NCBI RefSeq assembly: GCF_024623785.1
Contig: NZ_JANKBZ010000009.1
Coordinates: 62,001-126,000 of the forward strand
Direction: 5' to 3'
Length of the DNA stretch: 64,000 nucleotides
From: Archangium lipolyticum
Lineage (GTDB): Bacteria; Myxococcota; Myxococcia; Myxococcales; Myxococcaceae
Below are positions 8,954-15,570 of the stretch, one piece after another (the stretch's first letter is position 1; each line of letters starts with the position of its first letter). The notes under the pieces were generated by a model. That model worked only from the letters and a program-made list of their open reading frames with translations. It searched no databases and was not told where the DNA came from. The position numbers and the translations under genes were made by a program.

Positions 8954-8962
8954 GGCTCGATT

Positions 8963-9511
8963 CTAACGCCGGGCCCTCTTCTCGAATTCGGTGGCGGCCT
9001 CCCCCACCATCCGCTCGGCGACATCGGGTCCCTCCCAGCCGAGGATCTTCACGTCCTTGTCCGCGAAGGCGACGGCGGCGGTGAAGAAGTGAGCCAGCTC
9101 ATCGCGCTCGCGGCGGGACAGGTCCTTGATGCCACTGAGGTTCTCCGCGCGTGCCGCGATGGTGGGGACGACGAGCAACCGGTCATTGCGTTCCCGGCCA
9201 CCGCCCCGCTTCTTCTTCTGATCCACCTTCAGCACGCCGAGCGCACGGCAGGGGAGCACCACGCCGGGGTAGGTGGACTCGTCCCAGTACACGAGCGCGT
9301 CGAGCGGGTCTCCATCCGGGGCCAGGGTGCTGGGGACGAAGCCCCAGTCGAAGGGGTAGCTGAGTCCGTGCACCAGGGGCTTGGAGACGGTGAAGGCGCC
9401 GAGCTTCGGCTCGTACTTGAGCTTCACCGAGGAGCCGCGGGGTGATTCGACGACGACGTGAAAGGCACCGTCCTTGCCTCGGAGGGGGACGCGGGTGAGG
9501 TCCGTGGTCAT
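8963..9511 (-). CDS. Family I inorganic pyrophosphatase-like protein
   Basis: 182 aa, family I soluble pyrophosphatase fold. YPFDWGFVPST (52-62) corresponds to the YPxxYGFIPxT strand and DGDPLDAL (66-73) fits the family signature D-G-D-P-L-D. Downstream, the usual ED-E-x-x-x-D metal-binding stretch reads VDQKKKRGGGRERND (96-110): Asp97 and Asp110 remain, but the acidic pair is replaced by a basic Lys/Arg/Gly insertion. Activity may therefore be altered. The start at 9511 (MTTDLTRVP) is preferred over the ORF extension to 9547. It precedes the CHAD gene in the same operon. Confidence 0.8.
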   Translation of the reverse strand: MTTDLTRVPLRGKDGAFHVVVESPRGSSVKLKYEPKLGAFTVSKPLVHGLSYPFDWGFVPSTLAPDGDPLDALVYWDESTYPGVVLPCRALGVLKVDQKKKRGGGRERNDRLLVVPTIAARAENLSGIKDLSRRERDELAHFFTAAVAFADKDVKILGWEGPDVAERMVGEAATEFEKRARR

Positions 9512-9592
9512 GCCGTCGAGGCTCGGACGGCGCGCCCCCCGGGACAAGGACTCCGGGAGGCGAGTTTCACCTCGGCAACCTTCGAGGCGGCG

Positions 9593-10069
9593 TCACGGCG
9601 TGGCGGGCGTCAGGAGCGAGCGCCGGGCGGCCCGCGCCGCGCCGAGGCCGCCGAGGGTGTACCAGGCCACGGTGAGGAACGCGGTGGAGCGCTTCGCGCG
9701 GCTGGGACGCTCGCCGAGGCCGAGGTAGGGCGGGAGCACCACGGCTCCGAGCCCCGCGAGCGCGCCGAGGAGCGCGCCCCGCAGGTAGATGCGGCGGGGG
9801 CGGCCCACGGCCACCAGCGCGTAATAGAGGGTGTTGCTCACCAGGTCACCGATGAGGCTCTGGCGGTACAGCGCGCGGCCATGGGCGGGGCGCAGGCCGA
9901 GCCACCGGGAGACCTTCTTCAACGAGCGCATGCCGAGTACGTCCATGCGCGGTGGGTGGTCGAGCACGGCGCGAGCGCCCTGGTGGACGAGCGTGAGGGA
10001 GAGGGCGCCCGCGAAGCCGGGGCCCAGGGACTGGAAGAAGCCGCGAGGCGGGGAGACGAGCTCACTCAT
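9593..10069 (-). CDS. Hypothetical membrane protein, 158 aa
   Basis: Two or three hydrophobic segments (FAGALSLTLVHQGARAVL near the start, LIGDLVSNTLYYALVAVG in the middle, and GALLGALAGLGAVVLPPYLG), plus a final TAFLTVAWYTLGGLG span. Basic loops separate them. No enzymatic motif was seen. It lies 81 bp upstream of the pyrophosphatase-like gene on the same strand and could be the first gene of that operon. The start at ATG 10069 is preferred over a GTG at 10090 because it gives a normal N-terminus. Confidence 0.6.
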   Translation of the reverse strand: MSELVSPPRGFFQSLGPGFAGALSLTLVHQGARAVLDHPPRMDVLGMRSLKKVSRWLGLRPAHGRALYRQSLIGDLVSNTLYYALVAVGRPRRIYLRGALLGALAGLGAVVLPPYLGLGERPSRAKRSTAFLTVAWYTLGGLGAARAARRSLLTPATP

Positions 10070-10153
10070 GGTGCCGCTCAAGCTAGGCACCGGACGTGGC
10101 CGGGTCCCGCCTCCGTGAGCCTGCTCGTCTGGTGGGGGCTCGAGTGGGTACAG

Positions 10154-10187
10154 ACCCTCACCCCGACCCTCTCCCAGAGGGAGAGGG
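10154..10187 (-). repeat. Dispersed palindromic repeat, copy 2 (inverted orientation)
   Basis: Same element as at 7480 but on the minus strand (tail ACCCTCACCCCGA first, then the palindromic core). It faces copy 3 across 27 bp, forming an inverted pair between the genes at 9593 and 10266. Confidence 0.85.
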
Positions 10188-10214
10188 CTGAACCTGGTTC
10201 CACACGGTGGATGT

Positions 10215-10250
10215 CCCCTCTCCCTCTGGGAGAGGGCTAGGGTGAGGGTA
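10215..10250 (+). repeat. Dispersed palindromic repeat, copy 3
   Basis: Core CCCTCTCCCTCTGGGAGAGGG followed by CTAGGGTGAGGGTA, plus orientation, ending 15 bp before the stop codon of the minus-strand GST gene. With copy 2 it could form a long stem. Confidence 0.85.
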
Positions 10251-10265
10251 TTTCCCCCACCGTGC

Positions 10266-10892
10266 TCATCTACTCTCCGGCACCTTCATGCCGCGCTGCA
10301 CCGCCGGGCGAGCCCCCACGGTGTCCAACCAGCGCCGCACGTTGGGCACCGGCTGCAGCATCTCCGGGTAGTACTGCCCCGTGCCCACCAGCCACGGGTA
10401 GGTGGCGATGTCCGCCACCGAGTACTCCGGCGCCAGGAACTCGTGCTGCGCCAGATGCTTGTCCAGCACGCCCAGGATGCGAGCGGACTCCTGCGAGTAG
10501 CGCTCGATGGCGTACGGAATCTGCTCCTTGGCGAAGCGCTTGAAGTGGTTGAGCTGCCCCAGCATCGGGCCCACGCCGCTCATCTGGAACATCAGCCACT
10601 GCACCGCCTCGGTGCGCCCGCGCGGGTCCTTCGGCAGCAGCCTTCCCGTCTTCTCCGCCAGGTAGAGCAGGATGGCGCCGGACTCGAAGACGGAGATCGG
10701 CTTTCCGTCCGGACCCTGGGGGTCCACGATGGCCGGAATCTTGTTGTTGGGGTTGATGGCGAGGAACTCGGGCTTGAACTGGTCGCCCTGGGTGATGTCC
10801 ACCACGTGGACGTTGTAGGGCAGCCCCAGCTCCTCGAGGGCGATGGACACCTTGCGCCCGTTGGGCGTCGTGAATGTGTAGAGGTCGATCAT
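10266..10892 (-). CDS. Glutathione S-transferase, YfcG/YghU (Nu-class) type
   Basis: 208 aa with a thioredoxin-like N-terminal domain and an all-helical C-terminal domain. The opening IDLYTFTTPNGRKVSIALEE carries the TxPNGxKV segment typical of Nu-class bacterial GSTs (YfcG/YghU), which reduce disulfides with glutathione. INPNNKIPAIVD is the cis-Pro loop and FESGAILLYLAEK the glutathione gamma-Glu contact. The start at 10892 is fixed by an ATGA overlap with the stop of the upstream SDR gene, which shows translational coupling. A redox or detoxification role together with the SDR is inferred. Confidence 0.9.
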   Translation of the reverse strand: MIDLYTFTTPNGRKVSIALEELGLPYNVHVVDITQGDQFKPEFLAINPNNKIPAIVDPQGPDGKPISVFESGAILLYLAEKTGRLLPKDPRGRTEAVQWLMFQMSGVGPMLGQLNHFKRFAKEQIPYAIERYSQESARILGVLDKHLAQHEFLAPEYSVADIATYPWLVGTGQYYPEMLQPVPNVRRWLDTVGARPAVQRGMKVPESR

Positions 10893-11752
10893 GCTCCCAC
10901 TCCCGTCAGCTCGGCGCTCTTGCGCCACAGTGTCTCGGCGGCTTCGTCGCTCTGGGCGGCCTTGGACTCCCGGGCCACCTTGCTCTTGATGAAGTACCTG
11001 CCGCTCACGCCCTCCACCTCGGGCGAGGAGGCGAGGAACACCGAGGTGCGGGCGCCGCCCTCGGCGGAGAGCATGAAGGGCGCGACCAGCTTCACCAGGT
11101 GTTTGGTGATGCCCTCGGAGTTGAGACCGAAGCCGGTGCGCACCACGCCCGGGTGCAGGCTGTTGGTGGTCACCTTCGTGCCCTCCAGCCGCCGCTTGAG
11201 GCCGCGGGTGAAGAGGATGTTGGCCAGCTTCGAGTTGCCGTACACCCTCATGCCGCTGTAGCTGCCGCGCTCGGCCTGGAGGTCGTCGAGGAAGCCGAGC
11301 GAGCCCATGCGGTGGCCCTCGGAGGCGACGTTCACCACGCGCGCCGGGCCGCTGGCCTTGAGCACATCCAACAGCAGGTGGGTGAGCAGGAAGTGGGACA
11401 GGTGGTTGGTGGCGAAGGTGGCCTCGAAGCCGTCGGGTGTCACCTTGCGCCGGTCGAGCATGAGGCCCGCGTTGTTGAGCAGGACATCCAGCCGCGAGTA
11501 GCGGGCCTGGAAGTCCTGAGCGAGCTTGCGGACCGAGGCGAGCGAGGTCAGGTCCGCCAGCATCAAATCCAACTTCGCATCGGGGACGGTGCGGCGCACC
11601 TCCGCGAGGGCTGCCTCGCCACGTCCCGGGTCACGTCCCGACAGCACCACGGTGGCACCCTGGCGCGCGAGCGCGCGGGCCGATTCCAGCCCGATACCCG
11701 AGGTGGCTCCGGTGATGAGGCAGACCTTTCCTTGCATGTTTCCCGACGTCAT
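10889..11752 (-). CDS. Short-chain dehydrogenase/reductase
   Basis: 287 aa classical-type SDR. The Rossmann motif TGATSGIG is at 14-21, LLNNAGL follows, the catalytic Tyr-Lys pair is in VYGNSKLANILF, with the Ser in VNVASEGH and HPGVVRTGFG after it. The pattern is that of the retinol dehydrogenase/WW-oxidoreductase-like group (NAD(P)H, lipid or aldehyde substrates). The start at 11752 has GGAGG about 11 bp upstream; 11737 is an alternative. Its stop overlaps the start of the GST gene, so both are expressed together. Confidence 0.9.
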   Translation of the reverse strand: MTSGNMQGKVCLITGATSGIGLESARALARQGATVVLSGRDPGRGEAALAEVRRTVPDAKLDLMLADLTSLASVRKLAQDFQARYSRLDVLLNNAGLMLDRRKVTPDGFEATFATNHLSHFLLTHLLLDVLKASGPARVVNVASEGHRMGSLGFLDDLQAERGSYSGMRVYGNSKLANILFTRGLKRRLEGTKVTTNSLHPGVVRTGFGLNSEGITKHLVKLVAPFMLSAEGGARTSVFLASSPEVEGVSGRYFIKSKVARESKAAQSDEAAETLWRKSAELTGVGA

Positions 11753-11836
11753 CCGGCATGGCCCTCCAGAAAAGAGGGCCATCTATATCCGCCGGGGGGT
11801 CCGCGCGCATGCTGGCGAGCGGACCGGGAGCGGGGG

Positions 11837-12394
11837 TCAGGCGGTGGGCGAGGGACTGCGCTCCTCGCGGATGGAGGTAGGCGCGATTTCCTCGCGGCCC
11901 GTGGCGGCCGAGCCGTACAGGTGGCTCTCGAGGAACCACAGGTCCTGCTCCACCACGCCGAGCACCTGGGTGAGGAGATCCGAGGTGACCGGATCGTTCA
12001 GCTCGTCGCAGCGCTCGATGCCCGCGCGGATGGTGGAGCCATAGGTCGAGACGCGGTCCACGAGGACGCGGACATGGTCGTCGCCGTTGACGGCTGCCAG
12101 GTCGTACTCGTCCAGCTCGCTGTTCTGGGTGGCCAGCCGGATGGTGCCCTGGGCATAGCCTCCGAGGGCTCCGGCGCGCTCGGCGAACTCATCGGCCTGT
12201 TTGCGCACGTGGTCGGCGACCTCGTCGAAGAGCTCGTGGCGGCTGATGAAGTCCCTGCCGCGGATGTTCCAGTGGGCCTGCTTCACCTGCCAGTGCAGGT
12301 CGATGGCGGTGGCCAGACAGGTGTTGAGCAGCTCGATGAGCTCCTCGCGGGCCTCGCGCGGGAGATTGATGTGGCTCGGAAACTTCGTGGTCAT
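11837..12394 (-). CDS. dps: Dps-family ferritin-like DNA-protection protein
   Basis: 185 aa four-helix Dps/ferritin fold. The ferroxidase-centre signature is intact: HWNIRGRDFISRHELFDEV with His41, His53 and Asp57, then DEFAERA with Asp68 and Glu72. Such proteins form dodecamers that oxidise and store iron and shield DNA in starvation or oxidative stress. The N-terminus is short without a Lys-rich DNA-binding tail; the C-terminus is a 20-residue polar tail. The start at 12394 (MTTKFPSHINL) is chosen by homology-like length and a GAGGG ribosome site; the frame is open to 12475. Confidence 0.9.
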   Translation of the reverse strand: MTTKFPSHINLPREAREELIELLNTCLATAIDLHWQVKQAHWNIRGRDFISRHELFDEVADHVRKQADEFAERAGALGGYAQGTIRLATQNSELDEYDLAAVNGDDHVRVLVDRVSTYGSTIRAGIERCDELNDPVTSDLLTQVLGVVEQDLWFLESHLYGSAATGREEIAPTSIREERSPSPTA

Positions 12395-12581
12395 ACGTCC
12401 CTCGTCATGGTTCCGCCCGGCGGGAATCCGTCGGAGGCTTTTCCAGACGGTGGGGACGGCGATGACCCGCGCCAACCCGGGGAGCTACCTCGCCTGGAGG
12501 GGCGGGGGCCGTCAACTGAGGGAGCGACCGTGCAAGCACATGCGCCCTCTGTATGCTCGGCGCTCGTCTCGTCTACCGGGA

Positions 12582-12785
12582 GTGGGGAAACTCCGACGTC
12601 TTCCCAAAGCGGAGCGGGATGCCTTCTCGCTACTCTGGGAGACGCTGGAGCTGCGAGGTGCCCGCGCGCTCTCCGAGGCCGAAGAGCGCGAGTTGAGCAG
12701 GCTCGCGAAGCGGCTCGAGGAACTCATCTATGGACGAAGTTCCGGAATGGGCGTGGCGGTTCTCGGGTGGATGCCGCTGAGGTGA
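12582..12785 (+). CDS. Small helical protein, 67 aa (tentative)
   Basis: A GTG start gives MGKLRRLPKAERDAFSLLWETLELRG..., a charged, helical protein with LSEAEERELSRLAKRLEELIYG in the middle. Codon bias up to about 12733 looks like real coding sequence. The last 17 residues (after YG) read differently, and the next gene begins inside them, so the natural end may be altered. A longer in-frame ATG (12537 region) exists. No family was recognised. Confidence 0.4.
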   Translation: MGKLRRLPKAERDAFSLLWETLELRGARALSEAEERELSRLAKRLEELIYGRSSGMGVAVLGWMPLR

Positions 12786-12922
12786 AACAGGTGGCGGAGA
12801 TCGTCGATCGGCATTTCCAGCCTTGGTACGATGCACTTCACGATCCACGGTCCACATCGGCGCTCGATCGGGCGACGCAGTCCGCTCTCGAAGACATCGA
12901 GAGGCTGCTCGCGAGAGGATGA
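12767..12922 (+). CDS. Small protein, 51 aa, possibly the frameshifted rest of a longer gene
   Basis: From GTG 12767 it reads MDAAEVKQVAEIVDRHFQPWYDALHDP... to a stop at 12920-12922 that overlaps the next ATG (ATGA). In another frame an ATG at 12730 encodes MDEVPEWAWRFSGG and then stops at 12778. Removing one G from the GGG at 12765-12767 would join the two into one continuous 64-residue protein. Either a G insertion has broken the gene, or the small protein truly begins at the weak GTG. No family was recognised. Confidence 0.4.
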   Translation: MDAAEVKQVAEIVDRHFQPWYDALHDPRSTSALDRATQSALEDIERLLARG

Positions 12923-13548
12923 GGATGACGCCCGTACACTCGCTTCCCGGCTTCGAGCGCATGCTCGAGGTGTGCCGGAAGGACGGAATGGCGCTGTATC
13001 AGGAGCCTCCAGATTCTCTCACGCTCGTTATTGGAGAACTCGTGGCGGGACTGCCTTGCGATCCTCTTCTTTCCGCCGTTCTCGCTCGTGTGAACACACT
13101 CGGTCTGCCAGAGGGGTTCTTCCTGCTCCCTGGCAAGGCCGCGGACGGGTTCGACCTGCGGGGGGTCAATGCGGAATGGCGCCGGGATTGGCCCGAGCCC
13201 TTCAGGTCCCTGCTCGTCTTCGCCAAGGAACAGGCGTTGGCCTATTACCTGGCAACCGTTCCCACCCTGGCGGATGAGCAGGGCATACAGCCAGTCGTAT
13301 GGGTCGACACCTACGAGGACCTCTATGCGTTGCCCATCGCATCGAGTGTCGACCGCTTCTTTGACACCTACTCGCGCTCCCTGGAGCGCCAGGTGGAGCG
13401 CCTCAACTTCCCCAGGGATGTGCCGGACCTCATCGCCCGGGACGCGTCCCTGGTGGGAATGATTCGGTCCGGGCGATTCGATTTCCTGATGGAGACCTGT
13501 CAGGAGGCCCACGAATGGGCCGGAAAGGTGCTGGTGGCCAGCACCTGA
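12919..13548 (+). CDS. SMI1/KNR4 (SUKH)-like protein, 209 aa
   Basis: A cytosolic alpha/beta protein without signal peptide. The order GLPEGFFLLPGKAADGFDLRG, a middle WRRDWPEPFRSLLVFAKE strand-turn, and VVWVDTYEDLYALPIASSVDRFFDTY near the end is like SUKH-superfamily proteins, many of which are immunity proteins for contact-dependent toxins. This is a weak family call without a search. The start at 12919 overlaps the stop of the preceding small gene. No toxin gene is visible beside it. G+C is somewhat lower than in flanking genes. Confidence 0.6.
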   Translation: MRMTPVHSLPGFERMLEVCRKDGMALYQEPPDSLTLVIGELVAGLPCDPLLSAVLARVNTLGLPEGFFLLPGKAADGFDLRGVNAEWRRDWPEPFRSLLVFAKEQALAYYLATVPTLADEQGIQPVVWVDTYEDLYALPIASSVDRFFDTYSRSLERQVERLNFPRDVPDLIARDASLVGMIRSGRFDFLMETCQEAHEWAGKVLVAST

Positions 13549-13551
13549 GCG

Positions 13552-14268
13552 CTACGGGTTCGCCGGCTTCGACAGCGCCTCCACCGTCGCGGAGATGACG
13601 GCGGGGCTGCTCAGCATCAGCTGGTGCATGGGCACGAGGAAGGTGCGCTCGGTGGCGCCCGGCAGGCGCGCGCTGTCGGCCGGGACGACCGTGCTGTCGA
13701 GCGGCGTCCAGAAGGAGAAGACCTCGATGTCCCCGAGGGGCTTCTCGCGGCGGTTCAGCTCGCGCAGGAAGTCGCTGTCCGGGCGCATCTGCACCAGCGC
13801 CGGGTCCGACTTCAGGTACGCCGCGCGCGTGCCGTGGTGCGGCCCCGAGATGGAGACGAAGCGCCGCACGCGTCCCTGGCCGCCCAGCTCCTGCATCCAA
13901 TAGCGCGACGACAGCGTGCCCTGGCTGAAGGCCACCACGTCGATGTGCTCGGCGCCCGTGCGCTTGCGCAGTCCCTCCGCCGCGCTGCGCACCTGGTAGG
14001 CCATGACCTCGATGGGCATCTGGCCATTGTTCGGGTGCAGGCGCACCGCGTGGAGCCGCTCCTTCGGCCAGCCCGCCTCCTCGAACGCATCGAGCATCGC
14101 GTAGAACGCACCCGGGGTGTCGTCAGTACCGTGCACGAACAGCACCGGCGCGGGCGGGGGCGTGGATTGCGCCTTCGGCGTGGTGGCACAGCCCGTCAGG
14201 ACGACGAGCAGCGCCAGCACGAGGACCCGGAGTGCGTGCGGAGAGGAATCACGGAGGTGGGAGGACAT
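13552..14268 (-). CDS. Lipase/esterase-like lipoprotein, 238 aa
   Basis: Signal peptide with lipobox LTGC (Cys27). Alpha/beta-hydrolase features: VLFVHGTDDTPGAF near 42-55 with the oxyanion segment, nucleophile in AFSQG (Ser115; the first Gly of the usual GxSxG is Ala, as in class 2/LipA-like lipases), VSISGPHHGT after it, and a C-terminal VPMHQLML with the probable His. The ATG at 14268 fits the signal peptide; the longer open frame overlaps the neighbouring gene. It follows the second lipase gene by 34 bp and is probably co-transcribed with it. Confidence 0.8.
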   Translation of the reverse strand: MSSHLRDSSPHALRVLVLALLVVLTGCATTPKAQSTPPPAPVLFVHGTDDTPGAFYAMLDAFEEAGWPKERLHAVRLHPNNGQMPIEVMAYQVRSAAEGLRKRTGAEHIDVVAFSQGTLSSRYWMQELGGQGRVRRFVSISGPHHGTRAAYLKSDPALVQMRPDSDFLRELNRREKPLGDIEVFSFWTPLDSTVVPADSARLPGATERTFLVPMHQLMLSSPAVISATVEALSKPANP

Positions 14269-14302
14269 GGGGACTCCAGATGGCTGGGGCCCGCTGTGTA
14301 TC

Positions 14303-15439
14303 TCAGGTCTCCAACAGGACGAAATCCACCACGCTGCGCCACAGGCGCTCGAAATGGAGCCGCCGGAAGCCGGAGCCCGAGATGAGCCAGTCCACGTGCG
14401 GCGGCCGGTGCGCCGGTTGGTCGAAGTGGCCGATGGCATCCAGGTGGTCCGCCCGTACCGCCGCCAGCACCCGCCCGTACACCTGCGAGCGCGTGGGCAC
14501 GATGCCGTCACACGCCTGCGGGCCCGGCAGCGCCCCATACGCCTCCACCAGCGCCGCCGTCTGCGCCGGGGTGTGCAGGGGAATCGCCGTGAGGGGCATG
14601 TTCTGCGTGCGCCCGTAGAGGAAGGAGTACACGGTGTGTGTGAGCTGGGCGTATGGATCCAACCCCGCGCTCAGCCGCGTGCGCAGCGAGGGCGGCCGCG
14701 CCTGGGTGATGACGGAGCCATAGCGCACCCCCGGCCGGTCCTGCGTACCCGCGTTGAACAGGTCGATCCCCTCGGGCGTGAGCTGGGGCACGAGCGAGGC
14801 ATCGTTGCCCACGTCTCCCAGGAAGCGCACCAGCTCCTCCCGGCGCTCGGCGGAGAAGTCCCCCAGCAGCTGCTCGAAGAGCTGGTCCAGCAGCGTGGGC
14901 CGGAATCCGAGCTGCTCGTCCCAGCGCGTCAGCAGGCTGCCCAGCCGGAAGGCCACCGTCAGCGGCAGACGGCCGAAGCGCAGCACGTACACGGTGAAGA
15001 GCGACAGCAGTTGCAGCAGCCTCTGCCCGAAGAGCCCCAGGAAGAAGGACGCCAGTGGCGTGCCCGCGTGCGGCGTGGACACCGTCACCACCGTCCTCAC
15101 CCGGCGTGCGAAGAACTCCACTTCCAGTCCCTCGCCCAGCGAGGCACTCGGGCTGACGAAGAGCCGCGAGTCCAGCCCTCCCGTGGAGTGGCCGATGAGG
15201 TGGATGGGGCCGTCGTCGTCCTTCGCGCTGCTGGCCTCGATGGCCTTGTAGAGATCCGCCGCCCGGGTGCGGATGGAGCCGGTCGGGTGCGAGAGCACCT
15301 GGACCACCTCCACCTCCACGCCGCGGCGGGCCATCTCCGCCACGAAGTAGTCGCGCACGTGCCCGAAGTAGAGCAGCTCTCCCAGGTTGGCGAAGCCGAA
15401 GAAGCCGGGGACCAGATAGATGTGGTGCTTCGTCGCCAT
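14303..15439 (-). CDS. Triacylglycerol lipase-like alpha/beta hydrolase, 378 aa
   Basis: Begins MATKHHIYLVPGFFGFANLG, where the PGFFGF loop is the oxyanion region. The nucleophile elbow is GHSTGG (Ser85), followed by VVTVSTPHAGTPLA, a hallmark of family I lipases. A probable catalytic His is in DHLDAIGHFD near the end. There is no signal peptide, so it is cytosolic or exported by another route. A hydrophobic amphipathic stretch (LASFFLGLFGQRLLQLLSLF) after the elbow may be the lid. It is the first gene of the pair with the lipoprotein lipase. Confidence 0.85.
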   Translation of the reverse strand: MATKHHIYLVPGFFGFANLGELLYFGHVRDYFVAEMARRGVEVEVVQVLSHPTGSIRTRAADLYKAIEASSAKDDDGPIHLIGHSTGGLDSRLFVSPSASLGEGLEVEFFARRVRTVVTVSTPHAGTPLASFFLGLFGQRLLQLLSLFTVYVLRFGRLPLTVAFRLGSLLTRWDEQLGFRPTLLDQLFEQLLGDFSAERREELVRFLGDVGNDASLVPQLTPEGIDLFNAGTQDRPGVRYGSVITQARPPSLRTRLSAGLDPYAQLTHTVYSFLYGRTQNMPLTAIPLHTPAQTAALVEAYGALPGPQACDGIVPTRSQVYGRVLAAVRADHLDAIGHFDQPAHRPPHVDWLISGSGFRRLHFERLWRSVVDFVLLET

Positions 15440-15570
15440 CCTCCCAACCTTCCGGGGTCCTGGCCTTCAACTCAAGTCCGACGTGCGTTCACCGTGCGTT
15501 CCGGGCTGTCCGGGTTGACGCCACGTCCCTCCCACGTCACAACGCGGGCTCCCCCTCACCCCAAGGACGC

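Noticed and set aside
10874-12922. 682-codon open frame on the plus strand
   Set aside because: Mostly antisense to the SDR and Dps genes; only its last 50 codons look like a protein and these are annotated separately.
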